A program made the translations under genes and the position numbers. Shown in pieces: positions 11,842 through 21,127 of a stretch of DNA of 64,000 bases (its first letter is position 1; each line of letters opens with the position of its first letter). The notes beneath the pieces were generated by a model. It did no database searches. It saw nothing but the letters and a program-made list of their open reading frames with translations, and had not been told where the DNA came from. This stretch comes from Exophiala sp. HKRS030. Its lineage: Eukaryota; Ascomycota; Eurotiomycetes; Chaetothyriales; Herpotrichiellaceae. The DNA is taken from positions 2,976,001 through 3,040,000 of the forward strand of contig JAHWDD010000008.1 of assembly GCA_023897205.1 (NCBI GenBank). Reading direction: 5' to 3'.

Positions 11842-12747
11842 TCACTTTCGGACTGCCACCACAAACAACCGGGGATATTTCAGCAATACTTTCCCGTCAT
11901 GTGAAACAGGATAAAGGTCCTTCAAGCGCTCGAGATAAAGCCGGAGAAACTCATCTCTCTGTTCCGAAGGAAGCGGGTCGACGAAAGGTCTCAAGCCTGT
12001 CCCTTTGACCCACTCAACGATAGCCTCGTGGTTCTCCAGCACATGTTGATAATGGGTGTGCCAAATGTCAACGTTCGAGGACAGCGGAGAAAGCTCATCA
12101 TATAATTCCTGTGGGGATTGAAACTGGTCGCGCGCAGGACGCAACCGCTGTAAAGTTTCCGCCCATGGTCCATCCTCGGCCACGGCTCGCATTGCTACAT
12201 GCGATGGCTCATTGAAATTGTCAGGGACCTGAAATGCGAAGACGCCTCCAGGAAGTTGAGTTTCGAGCAGGGCTTTAATTGCTGGGATACGATCCTCGGC
12301 CGCTAGCCATTGAAAGACGGCGTTGGAGAAGTAGAGGTCCACGGGCTTCTGCGGCCGGTAAGTGTTGAGATCGTCCAGAGTAAACTCGATATCTGGAAGA
12401 GCAGCTTTGGCTTTTTCAATCATGTCTGGTGACGAATCCATACCGACGATTTTCGAATGGGGATACTGATCCACAAGCACGGCGGTCGAGTTTCCAGGCC
12501 CGCAACCCAAGTCGACGACATATTGTGGCTTCGTCAGCGGTACTTGTGCCAATAGATCTCGAGACGGTCGAGTGCGCTCTTTGTTGAACTTCAGGTATTG
12601 CGTAGCACTCCAATCTTTAGCAGTTGCCATTGTTCTCGCCTGTATTCTAGAGGATGCGTAGCCTCCTTGGTTAACGGCGACTAATATTGCTCTCGTCAAG
12701 CGCGTTGATTTCTGAAGGTGTATACGCCTAAAGACTTGTGTGTGCAT
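11842..12747 (-). CDS. Trans-aconitate 2-methyltransferase-like SAM methyltransferase
   Basis: The protein is 301 aa in a single exon. Tam enzymes methylate trans-aconitate, an inhibitor of aconitase, using S-adenosylmethionine. The SAM-binding motif VVDLGCGPGNS is at residues 77-87, followed by an acidic strand (KIVGMDSSPDMI). Family features follow: NAVFQWLAAEDR, FQVPDNFNEPSHVAMR, VEWVKGTGLRPF and the C-terminal YPRLFVVAVRK. The match covers the full length of the bacterial Tam type. Residues 1-39 are extra, rich in Arg/Lys/Ser and lack acidic residues, so they look like a mitochondrial targeting presequence. A second Met at residue 40 begins the conserved part. Mitochondrial localisation would place the enzyme beside aconitase. 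The gene lies in a minus-strand block with the P450 downstream of 16046. Confidence 0.85.
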   Translation of the reverse strand: MHTQVFRRIHLQKSTRLTRAILVAVNQGGYASSRIQARTMATAKDWSATQYLKFNKERTRPSRDLLAQVPLTKPQYVVDLGCGPGNSTAVLVDQYPHSKIVGMDSSPDMIEKAKAALPDIEFTLDDLNTYRPQKPVDLYFSNAVFQWLAAEDRIPAIKALLETQLPGGVFAFQVPDNFNEPSHVAMRAVAEDGPWAETLQRLRPARDQFQSPQELYDELSPLSSNVDIWHTHYQHVLENHEAIVEWVKGTGLRPFVDPLPSEQRDEFLRLYLERLKDLYPVSHDGKVLLKYPRLFVVAVRK

Positions 12748-13530
12748 GATATTCGCCGGGCTCGAGTAGTCGTTGATGCAAGATTATGGCTAAGGTCCAC
12801 GGGCGTAGCTGTTTTATCCTCATGATACTAAGTCTGGTCAAGTCCAAGCTGACTCTCTCCTTTATCATCCCCACGTTGACGTTATTTCCAGGTCCGATGT
12901 CGCGCCGAGACCAGACGGATACGGTTAGCTGACCCTCACATTACGTGCCGAGCATGGGGTATCAAGAGCTTAATTGTAAGCTCAACTTATGGAATATGCC
13001 CTCACGGCATTTGGATCAAGACCTAATGGTTGCAATGCCATTTAAATCGCTCAATCATCTGTTGACGAACTTTCTATGTTACATGACTGCTGCTGATCAC
13101 ACGTAAATGCCTCGGTTTGCGTGTACGAATATCCGAATTGGGCCAGCTGATCAACCAAGTAATGCGGGTTGATGAAGACTGCGGACGATTCGATGAAACC
13201 TCAATGGTGCGCGTCGCTAAGATTGAGAAGAGACTTCGGCGTCCTGTTGTTACAGATTCAGTAAATACGACGTTCTTCCCTTGAAGAGGACTAGATCCCA
13301 AGAGAGGCGGAAGATCTCAGTCTCCAAAAGCCTCTTTTCTCCTGCCAAAGTTTGCATCGCAAGGAACAGCATCGTAATTGAGCATCTTATTTCTAAGATG
13401 GCTCTTGTAGCCATACCGAATGGTTTCGGAGGTCCCGCTTTGGCTAGTGTGACAGGAACAAGAATGGTTTCATTTGGGCGGAGAATGAGCGGTGCTGTCT
13501 AGGACGATGAATTCCTGGAATTTATGCGGC
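12748..13530. other. Intergenic region upstream of the methyltransferase gene
   Basis: Several ORFs of 60-75 codons occur on both strands, but none shows conserved-looking content. The promoter of the minus-strand methyltransferase gene should lie near 12750-13000. Confidence 0.35.
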
Positions 13531-13850
13531 TCAAAAACCACTCGGCTCTCCAGCCTTGTCCTTGTCTTCGTCATGCTTCCCGGCCGTTGGTCCTGACATG
13601 GCCTCTTCTCTCAACGCAGCCTCACGGTCTGTCGTGTCTGACAAAAGCCCCCCTTCTCGTCGGATCCGCCGAGAAGATGCCGATCTTTCCCCAGTCCATT
13701 GTCGTATAATGCCTTCGCCGCAAGGGCTCCAATGGGAATGAATCGCATGGCGGGTGGGACCGCACCCAGCAAATGCTGGCGTTTGAGGGTCGATGATACC
13801 AGGTCACGAAGTGCGAGTTCTGAAGGAGGTTTAGCCGATGATTTAGACAT
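13531..13850 (-). pseudogene. Small uncharacterised gene broken by a frameshift in a G run
   Basis: From ATG 13850 the minus strand reads a protein-like sequence starting MSKSSAKPPSELALRDLV, with an uncharged segment PPAMRFIPIGALAAKALYDN. At the G6 run near 13646-13651 this frame becomes unconvincing and stops. Reading on from the run in another frame gives a hydrophilic acidic/basic tail, SDTTDREAALREEAM...DEDKDKAGEPSGF, with a stop at 13531-13533. One base added to the run would join the two into a protein of about 106 residues. It is either a frameshifted pseudogene, an assembly homopolymer error, or two unrelated ORFs. I do not recognise the family. Confidence 0.45.
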
Positions 13851-14375
13851 CTCCTTTGTGATTGATTCTCTCCTTCTCAATCCATGGGATAGACAAAGTC
13901 AAGGGCTTTACCAGAGCAGATTGTGGTACTTTTGAATTGAAATGCTGTTGGATTCTTGCTGCCGCTGGTGGGATGGCGACTTGCCGACGGGAAGCGTCCT
14001 TGGCATTATGGCTGCCTGGCGTTGACTGGGCACTTGGGAGTGGCAGATAGTCTTTGCATGTTTCTTCTATTTTTTCAATCAAATGCTCACATCCTTGAAT
14101 ATTGGGACAGCGTAGGGGATTGAGCATTTTACAAGACCGGTGATGATGTACGGGGGTTGTGAGGAGGAATGTCCCGGCACTTACTGAGCTACGTACATCT
14201 ATGAATCCGCGGTTCCAGGTATCACGGGTCATCCTTGTAAGCTCGGTGCTCAGGATTGTGTCAACGCCCTTTAGAATAGAAGAGGCATAGAAACTTGGTG
14301 CCGGTTGCCGGAGACTGGGTCTGTTATGCCAGCTGCAAGCGTCATGTCGTGATTCTGAAAGTCGTCTATCATTAT

Positions 14376-16046
14376 CTAGTCCACCTTACGCCTATTTATC
14401 CGACAGAAGACGTTACTTTGCTTCACAAACCAGTTGTCGGTAAGAACCCAATCCGCATCAGGGTTGGATAAAGTGATATCATAATTGCGGAGGAGCTGAG
14501 GGACCAACTTTGACATCTCGAGCAGAGAGATATTCTTCCCAAGACATGTCCTCGCACCGGCTCCAAACTGGGAAACATCAGCACTGCAACATGGGGAATA
14601 CATTGCGACTTACGGCTAGGAAGTTCCTCTCCATAAGCTTCACAGAGCTTGCATCGGCCTCAATCCATCTCTCGGGTCGAAAGATTGCCGCGTCTTCCCC
14701 ATATACCGACTTGTCTCTGGCTGGAATCCATGGATTCATCCCGACAATGGTACCAGCAGGGAGGCGTACATCCGAGGTGATCTCAAACCCTTCGGCTGGG
14801 ACGATACGTTCCAGGAGCTGTCCAACGGCAGGATGCATTCGCATCGCTTCCTTCATACAAGCTTGCAGATATGGCATCCGATTTGCTTCAGAGAATGTAA
14901 CAATGTCCGAAAGCTCTCCAGCTTTGTCCATGGCGTCAATCTCGTCTCTAAGCAGCTTGTAGCAACGGGGAGTCTTGCAGAGATAGTAGAACATTGATCG
15001 AAGAGATATTGCTGTGGTATCACTTCCAGCGAATCTTTTCGAGATTAGCATGATGTTGTTCCAACGTACTTTTTCCTTCAGACTTACACGTTACTCGACG
15101 CATGACTCAGAAGTTCATCATTGGTCATGATTTCCTCGCCGTCCCTCGACCGCTTGAAGCGTGCTAACATGTCCTTCAACTCATCCACCGACTTGTCACG
15201 GGATGTATACCTGTCCAATTGTCGGGCGGCAAACTGCACGATGTAACGCGATGAATTCAATCTCGCAAGTGCAGGGACCCAGCTTGCAAGATATCCCACT
15301 ACCGAGTTTCCAAGGAGATACTTGTGCATCGAGGGTACCTGACCAATGACCGAGTTATATGCCAGGCGACCCTCGATGGCGTCGATGATACCTTGAAGAT
15401 CTCTCTCCTGCTCCATAAAACCCATGCAGTTCGAGAAGGTGATGGAAGTGATGACATCGAAGGAAAACCACTGGAGCCATTCTCCAAAGTCAATATCCTT
15501 TCCTTGCATGCCATCGAGCTTTCGCTGCAATATCTCAATGCAGGAATCTGTCATTGGCTCGAGTTCCACAAGGCTGCTCATGGAGTAAGCATTGGCAACA
15601 GGTCTCTTGAGAGCCTTGTGGTGTTTTTCATCCCGAACGGAGAACACGGTAGGAACTTGGCTTCCATGCTTGGTCTTGACATCAAAGAGTGAATAGAAGT
15701 CACTCTGGCGCCCAGTGAGTCAGCCTCTTAGTTCTTTTAGCAAAGTGCATGATAATACCTTGATGAACCGGCTTGTGATTCCGTACACTTGTGGAATCAG
15801 ACTCGAGTCTGAGAACGACACATGGTGCGGACCGACTCTGACGACTGGACCGTATTTTTCATGGTATGCATGATGAATTCGAAATTGTTGACCAGATGCG
15901 GCGCTCACTATTCGGTCAAAGGGTAGGATACAAGCCAGGGGTGGTCCGGGTAATTTTCTTAACTGGGGCTGAAACTTGGTGTGAAGCAGATACGAGCATC
16001 CCGCCACAAAGAAGCAGGCTGAAATCACCAAGGCATAGCTGGCCAT
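14376..16046 (-). CDS. Cytochrome P450, pisatin-demethylase-like
   Basis: This is a microsomal haem monooxygenase. There are four exons, 16046-15759, 15704-15088, 15034-14614 and 14567-14376, separated by introns of 54, 53 and 46 nt. They have GT/AG ends and consistent phases, and the product is 505 aa. The N-terminal hydrophobic anchor is followed by the LPGPP hinge. The I-helix AGSDTT is at residues 304-309, the ExxR pair at E364 and R367 (KEAMR), and a FRPERW segment follows. The haem-binding FGAGARTCLG is at 443-452 with ligand Cys450. The sequence around SDFYSLFDVKTKHG and FSVRDEKHHK recalls the pisatin demethylase group, which detoxifies plant phenolics or acts in secondary metabolism. 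The substrate cannot be told. The gene is intact, unlike several of its neighbours. Confidence 0.9.
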
Positions 16047-17733
16047 CGCTAGATTGTCTCATTGAACAGTCCTTGAAAGTTTGTCGAGATACTTTTCGAC
16101 CACGACGTGAGTTCAATGCCTGTCAAGTCCCCCTCTCTGAGGTGATGACATTATATACCGTCACCATCATCTCTACAGGGTATGTCGGGGAATAGTCTTT
16201 GTGGGGTAAAGTGACGCCGTGGAGCGACTCCTCAAAGGGCTGAGGAGGCCTCGTTAGCCTACCTACAGGCGAATTACCGAGAAAGTGGGCACCATTTAAG
16301 GGTTGTAGTCTATCCCAGAGAATTGGAAAAAGAACAGACGATGGAGGCACGCGCAAAACGCCCACCTATCAACAGGTGATTTTCGAAATCTGCGTCGGAA
16401 TCCGCAGTCCCGGACTTCTAACGACTTCATCTAGGCCTGACATTAGCACGTTGAAGATATATCCGTTGTAACCCCGGAACGCACTGCTGTTGACGCAATG
16501 AAAGGATGGCAGGGTTTCGTGCTCACATATTGCGCGGCAGTTCTCTTTCAGCTTTAATGTACGCAATGTCAAACCTGCAGAATTCAACTACGAGATTGTT
16601 TCAAGTAGCCATCCTGATTTCGTATTCATCCCAAGCTGAATATCGGGATAGGATGCAGAGATGATCCCGACGGCGTGAAAGAGTAAGCAGGAGCCTCGAG
16701 GCCTCGCTGCCGCTCGAAGACGGAAAATGTTCCATGGATTGGTTTGGACGCCAGGTTGCCTGAGGTTGCATTGGCCATCCTTTGGTGCTTTTGGGTTACA
16801 ACTGATAGATCATAAGCTCGTGAGCCATCATTTTCCGTTACCAGTAATTGCAAGGTGTCTGATCCCTGGACGTGCGGTATTGGCGTACAGCATGTGTTGT
16901 TTGTCCATCGGTTTTCATCTAGGGGTTCAATTCGACCCGCTAAGTGGCCAGGCAATCACTTGATAGCCTTCTAACATCCACGACGCCATTTGCACATGCG
17001 ATATGAAGCCCGAGTCGAAATTGCAACTACTTATATGTTGATAAGCCCCTGGACCATACAGTCCCCGTAGGGCTAATGACCCTAATCAGTATAGAGCAAA
17101 GACTGTGATTCTCTACCAAGACGACGATGGACTATGCTCGAAATAGAAATTGGACCAGCTTCTTACTGCCTCTGAGATGTGATGAGCAGCAACCGACTAA
17201 CTCGGTCTGTACGATGTAGGGCTGCAGAAGGATCATCCCGACGACATGGGCTGAGGCATTAGTGATTATCTTTGGTGGGGTCGCACAGTAAAGGATTGGC
17301 ATCGGTGATTCTCTAAAGTACTTAATAAGCACGGGCCAATATCAACATCGAGATTAACCGAGCCATCCCCAGGGTTTCAAGCACGGGCGACCAACACCGC
17401 CTCTCCTGATATTATTCTCTTTAAGTGAGAACCCTTGATATAAGGGTATGAGATGCTGACGAAATTTATTATGGCCTCCGATGTGCCTTCCATCGTCGTC
17501 GCTCCAGACTGGAAGCGGTTGACGATTCGAGCACTTACGCACCTCTAACCATCTCACATGTGATTTTAGCTACGAGAGATTGAAAGTTTACTTTACAAAG
17601 TATGAGTGGCTATTGCCCTGAGATGCAGTCTCCATGATCCATCATCATATCCCTCTGCAAGGCTCCAAATGATCCTGAAATTGCCAACGTACACATTGAT
17701 GAACTCGGTGAAACAATCATCTAACCATCGACA
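16047..17733. other. Gene-free region upstream of the P450
   Basis: About 1.7 kb without a supportable gene. A minus-strand ORF at 16626-16955 has plausible codon composition but no recognisable domain and no partner exons. The region presumably includes the P450 promoter and that of the regulator starting at 17734. Confidence 0.4.
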
Positions 17734-19425
17734 ATGCTGCCATCGTCCGAGGACAAGGCAGCGCTACGGCGAGAGCAGGTGCGACTGAACGTCAAAGCCT
17801 TTCGAGAACGCCAGAAGCAGAAGCAATCTCAAGCCTCTGCCCGCGGGCCGGCGTCGACCATGATGCCTACCATTCGGTGGGTGGCTCAAACAAAGTGGAA
17901 AGTACCTGTGACATCACGCACCAAGAACCCTCCCGCGGCCGTAAAGAGGGACGAAGAAGAGAAGCGACAGACTGAGCAGAAATCACTCAAAAGGAGCAGT
18001 GCTACTCTTCAACTGAGGCTTGAGCCTACAGCAGAAAAGCAGTATACTTTGGCGGTGTTGGACAAGTTCAGGGCTACTTTCCTACCTGGACATGTGAACA
18101 CAGCGTATGCAGACTCTCTACTGGCGAGTCTAACGCCACCATGTGCCTCGTTGATGATCAAGGCATTTGATGCCGCGACCGACGACGAAGCGCAAGCACT
18201 CAGGAATATGCTGCAATCGATTTCGTTGGCAACCGTGGCACAAGAGCTTCAGATGGAAGACATGCGGATCAAATCCATCGATAGATACCAAGCGAGCTTG
18301 ACCCAGATGCGCCGAGGTATCCTGAGAGTAGGGAAGAATATCAGCAGTGACGAAGAATTTCTACCGTTGCTCTACGCCTGTCATGTTGCGGCCATGTTCG
18401 AACTCACAATCAGGCTGTCGCTGTGGGATTCGCTTCGACATGTCCAAGGGCTCGGTGCTATGATCTCGTTTCGCTTGTCCAAAGACCCGTACATCTCCGA
18501 AGCCTTTTCCGATCTAATCGAGGAGTATCGAATGTTGGAAACCCCGTTTTGCCTAGGTCGGCGACAGCCGTCGTCGTTGGTGGGCTACAGGAATCGCGTC
18601 ACCGTCGTCAAGGATGTCGGCCTTTCAGATACCCGTCCATGGGAAAGGACGAATCCCGCTTGCGGACCACTGACGGACATTTCGGATCGTATTTGCGAAG
18701 GTCTGGTGACATTGGATGCTCTTCAGGGGTTGGACGTGTCGGAACAACCGTTGTGGCAACTTACCGGGTTGATCAGAAGTTGTTGCGAGATTCTCGATTC
18801 TTTGGATATTTGGACAGATGATTTTCTGCACCGGTTTGGGTCGCAAATCCACAATCGAGACTCGACTTCTTCATTGTCAGTCTGCCTCGAATTCGAAACA
18901 CTTGTGGCGGCTTCGTCTCACGCTGCAAGTCTCTCGTATAGACTATACACTCTGGACATCTTCGTGTCTGCCTGTCGAATGCTTGCTGAACATCAGGCGT
19001 CGAACAAGGGACTCGACCACGCTTTACAGTCGCTCAATTCTTCTATCTACGGTGACGTCTTCAACACCCAGGTCATGACTCAAGCACAAGAAGACATTCT
19101 TGAAACAGCACGCCTACAACTACGATCACTGCCATATTTCTACCAAGACAAGGTCGGGGTGACCGGACGGATGTTGTCCTGTTTTCCGCTACAGTCGGTC
19201 AATCACGCATTGTCGAACAAGATCTGGACCGATCCAGCGCCACAATGGAGTCAAGGGGTTGGAAGTACCCAGGGCGTGGCAACAGCCAAACGTGTTGAGC
19301 AGACATCTTATTCCTTCGACGACATGAGAACGCGCTACCGAGAGTTGGCGGCATCGGCGCGCTCGTTCGGCCTCTTGGTCGTCTCAAATGATGGTGATTG
19401 GGCCAGTGTCATGTCCCATCCCTGA
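17734..19425 (+). CDS. Basic-region (bZIP-like) regulator with fungal transcription-factor-like C-terminus
   Basis: This is a single-exon gene of 563 aa from ATG 17734. Residues 9-29 (ALRREQVRLNVKAFRERQKQK) look like the basic half of a bZIP domain with its N-x-K-A-F-R-E-R signature. No heptad leucine repeat follows; instead there is a Ser/Ala/Thr-rich linker with Lys/Glu patches. From about residue 100 the protein is helical (YTLAVLDKFRATFLPGHVN onward) and resembles the C-terminal fungal transcription factor fold. It may regulate nearby genes, but that is inference from proximity. It is distinct in sequence from the three regulator-like genes between 5.1 and 11.6 kb, though similar in architecture. 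Confidence 0.75.
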   Translation: MLPSSEDKAALRREQVRLNVKAFRERQKQKQSQASARGPASTMMPTIRWVAQTKWKVPVTSRTKNPPAAVKRDEEEKRQTEQKSLKRSSATLQLRLEPTAEKQYTLAVLDKFRATFLPGHVNTAYADSLLASLTPPCASLMIKAFDAATDDEAQALRNMLQSISLATVAQELQMEDMRIKSIDRYQASLTQMRRGILRVGKNISSDEEFLPLLYACHVAAMFELTIRLSLWDSLRHVQGLGAMISFRLSKDPYISEAFSDLIEEYRMLETPFCLGRRQPSSLVGYRNRVTVVKDVGLSDTRPWERTNPACGPLTDISDRICEGLVTLDALQGLDVSEQPLWQLTGLIRSCCEILDSLDIWTDDFLHRFGSQIHNRDSTSSLSVCLEFETLVAASSHAASLSYRLYTLDIFVSACRMLAEHQASNKGLDHALQSLNSSIYGDVFNTQVMTQAQEDILETARLQLRSLPYFYQDKVGVTGRMLSCFPLQSVNHALSNKIWTDPAPQWSQGVGSTQGVATAKRVEQTSYSFDDMRTRYRELAASARSFGLLVVSNDGDWASVMSHP

Positions 19426-19961
19426 AATATCGATCGGACACTTCGCCGGGTTGCTCAATTTGACCAAGACCCAAGTTTCTTGAAGGGTGATTTCATCTTC
19501 TTCCACAGGATTTTCAAGGCAATATGATCGGGAAATAGCAAAACCAATCGTCATGGTTTGATTTTGGCGAGTACTTTACATGGTAAACAGGACCAGCACG
19601 TATATGACAAGGTATCTTCGAGGTTCCTCGCACAAGGATTGCTTTCACAGTTATCTCTGGGCAGAGAAATCTATAAGACGAGTTATTCGCACCACCTCCA
19701 TGATCTAACCAAGTCTACAAATCCTCAGGGCGTCCTCCCGTCATCGCGCGGCGTCTATCCGCAAATCCTCTTCCTCTTCCAAACTCCTACATGGGAACAT
19801 ACGAGGATCCATGAAACCATTCACCCACGAACGAACCGACCCACCGCAACCAATCCCCAGCAACCGGTTGCAACCTCACCAAGACCAAAACGACAATCGC
19901 ATGCATCCGTGGACTTGTATGCTTCATGCTTCATGCATATGCATATGCATACGCACAAGGA
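19426..19961. other. Spacer between convergent genes
   Basis: Contains the 3' regions of the plus-strand regulator and the minus-strand acetyltransferase. A 161-codon plus-strand ORF starting at 19558 has unremarkable content and was not called. Confidence 0.4.
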
Positions 19962-20519
19962 TCAAAAGCTATTCCCAGGCCCCTTCCAATTGAGGACCAA
20001 AGCCGGCCCGCTGACTTCAGTCATGTGCATCAAATCGGCATAGAAGCCTTTCATGCGCTCTCTGCCATGTCCGATGATCAGCATCGAGCGGCGCAGGTAC
20101 GGCATCTGCTCGACGACTTCCTGCACACAGCCGACCAGCCACTTGCCTAGCTTCTGCGATTGGTATGCCGGCAGCACGTACACGTCTGTCAGGTACAGGA
20201 ACGTCACGCGGTCGGTGATGCATCGTGCGAATCCGATGAGTGTGTCTGCTGTTGGTTCTGATGTCTTGGATGATGATGATGATGAAGTGGTGGTAGTGGT
20301 GGTGGTGGTGGTGGTGTATAGCCCGAAGGAGAGCGAGTTGTCGAGCATTTCGCGCATCGCTGGTTCCGGCAGTGGCAGTGCCCAGTAGATCTCTTCGGAT
20401 GCGAATGCCTCGATTAATTTCGGGATGGGGATTAAGGATGGATCTGTTGATACCAGGTAGCCTTCTCGTGTCCAGCTTTGGCGCCCGTTGAGGGGCGAAT
20501 AGGCTGGTGTGGATGACAT
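19962..20519 (-). CDS. GNAT-family N-acetyltransferase
   Basis: A single exon of 185 aa from ATG 20519; an upstream in-frame ATG at 20543 would add eight residues. GNAT enzymes transfer acetyl from acetyl-CoA to an amine. The core strand LTDVYVLPAYQSQKLGKWLVGCV carries the acetyl-CoA-binding region, here Q-S-Q-K-L-G-K in place of the usual Q/R-x-x-G-x-G/A. It is followed by the helix and the conserved RMKGFYADLMHM end. An insert of ten Thr and six Ser, encoded by a trinucleotide microsatellite, lies near residue 70 in a loop before the core. The acceptor substrate is unknown. Confidence 0.8.
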   Translation of the reverse strand: MSSTPAYSPLNGRQSWTREGYLVSTDPSLIPIPKLIEAFASEEIYWALPLPEPAMREMLDNSLSFGLYTTTTTTTTTTSSSSSSKTSEPTADTLIGFARCITDRVTFLYLTDVYVLPAYQSQKLGKWLVGCVQEVVEQMPYLRRSMLIIGHGRERMKGFYADLMHMTEVSGPALVLNWKGPGNSF

Positions 20520-20543
20520 GGTGGCGTGCTCTGTGAGCTTCAC

Positions 20544-21127
20544 GGGTCAAGGAATGGGTTTCTATTTTATTATGATGGGCACTGTTCGTAGGTGCGATGT
20601 ATTAGCTATAGGTGTATGACAAAGGACTTTCAATTTCTTGGGATTGTGGTATAATATTAACAAATGTGATCTTTTACAATGTTGGATGAGGGCGGGGGAC
20701 GCTACGGTGTGGAACAGTGGTGACTCAGAGCGGAGAATTCCTCCTTCTGCAGATCAGTGTTTGCCCATCGTCGTCTTCGTCGTCGATTGCCTAGAATTCA
20801 ACGTTCTCTTTGTAGTGCCTCAAAAACACGTTTCTCGAATCCGCTAGCACAACTAAATTTGAAGACTCACGATCTCAGGTTATGTGTCAGCATCTTGCTC
20901 AGTACTCTTATCTCCTGGGTTTTCCAATCGAAATGACATCGTCGTCGCTCCCACCTCGTGCAGCCATAACGAGCATCTACATGTTAATGCACATCATTGA
21001 ATGCTGGACATTTTCTCCATGCCTCCTGTATAGATCGATGCTTCAATCGAGGTCGAGTATTAGACCCAAAGCACCTGTTACTACTTCTACTCGGGTCAAA
21101 CAACGACAGAAAGAGCCGCCCCTGGTA
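20544..21127. other. Spacer between the acetyltransferase gene and the HET pseudogene
   Basis: No gene seen. It should contain the acetyltransferase promoter (minus strand) and the end of the HET pseudogene. Confidence 0.4.

Noticed and set aside
16626..16955. 109-codon minus-strand ORF with reasonable composition
   Set aside because: No recognisable motif, no adjoining exons with good splice sites and no start context; it could be a gene relic but cannot be supported.
20017..20550. 177-codon minus-strand ORF with a His run
   Set aside because: It is a shadow of the GNAT acetyltransferase gene in another frame; the His run is the same microsatellite.
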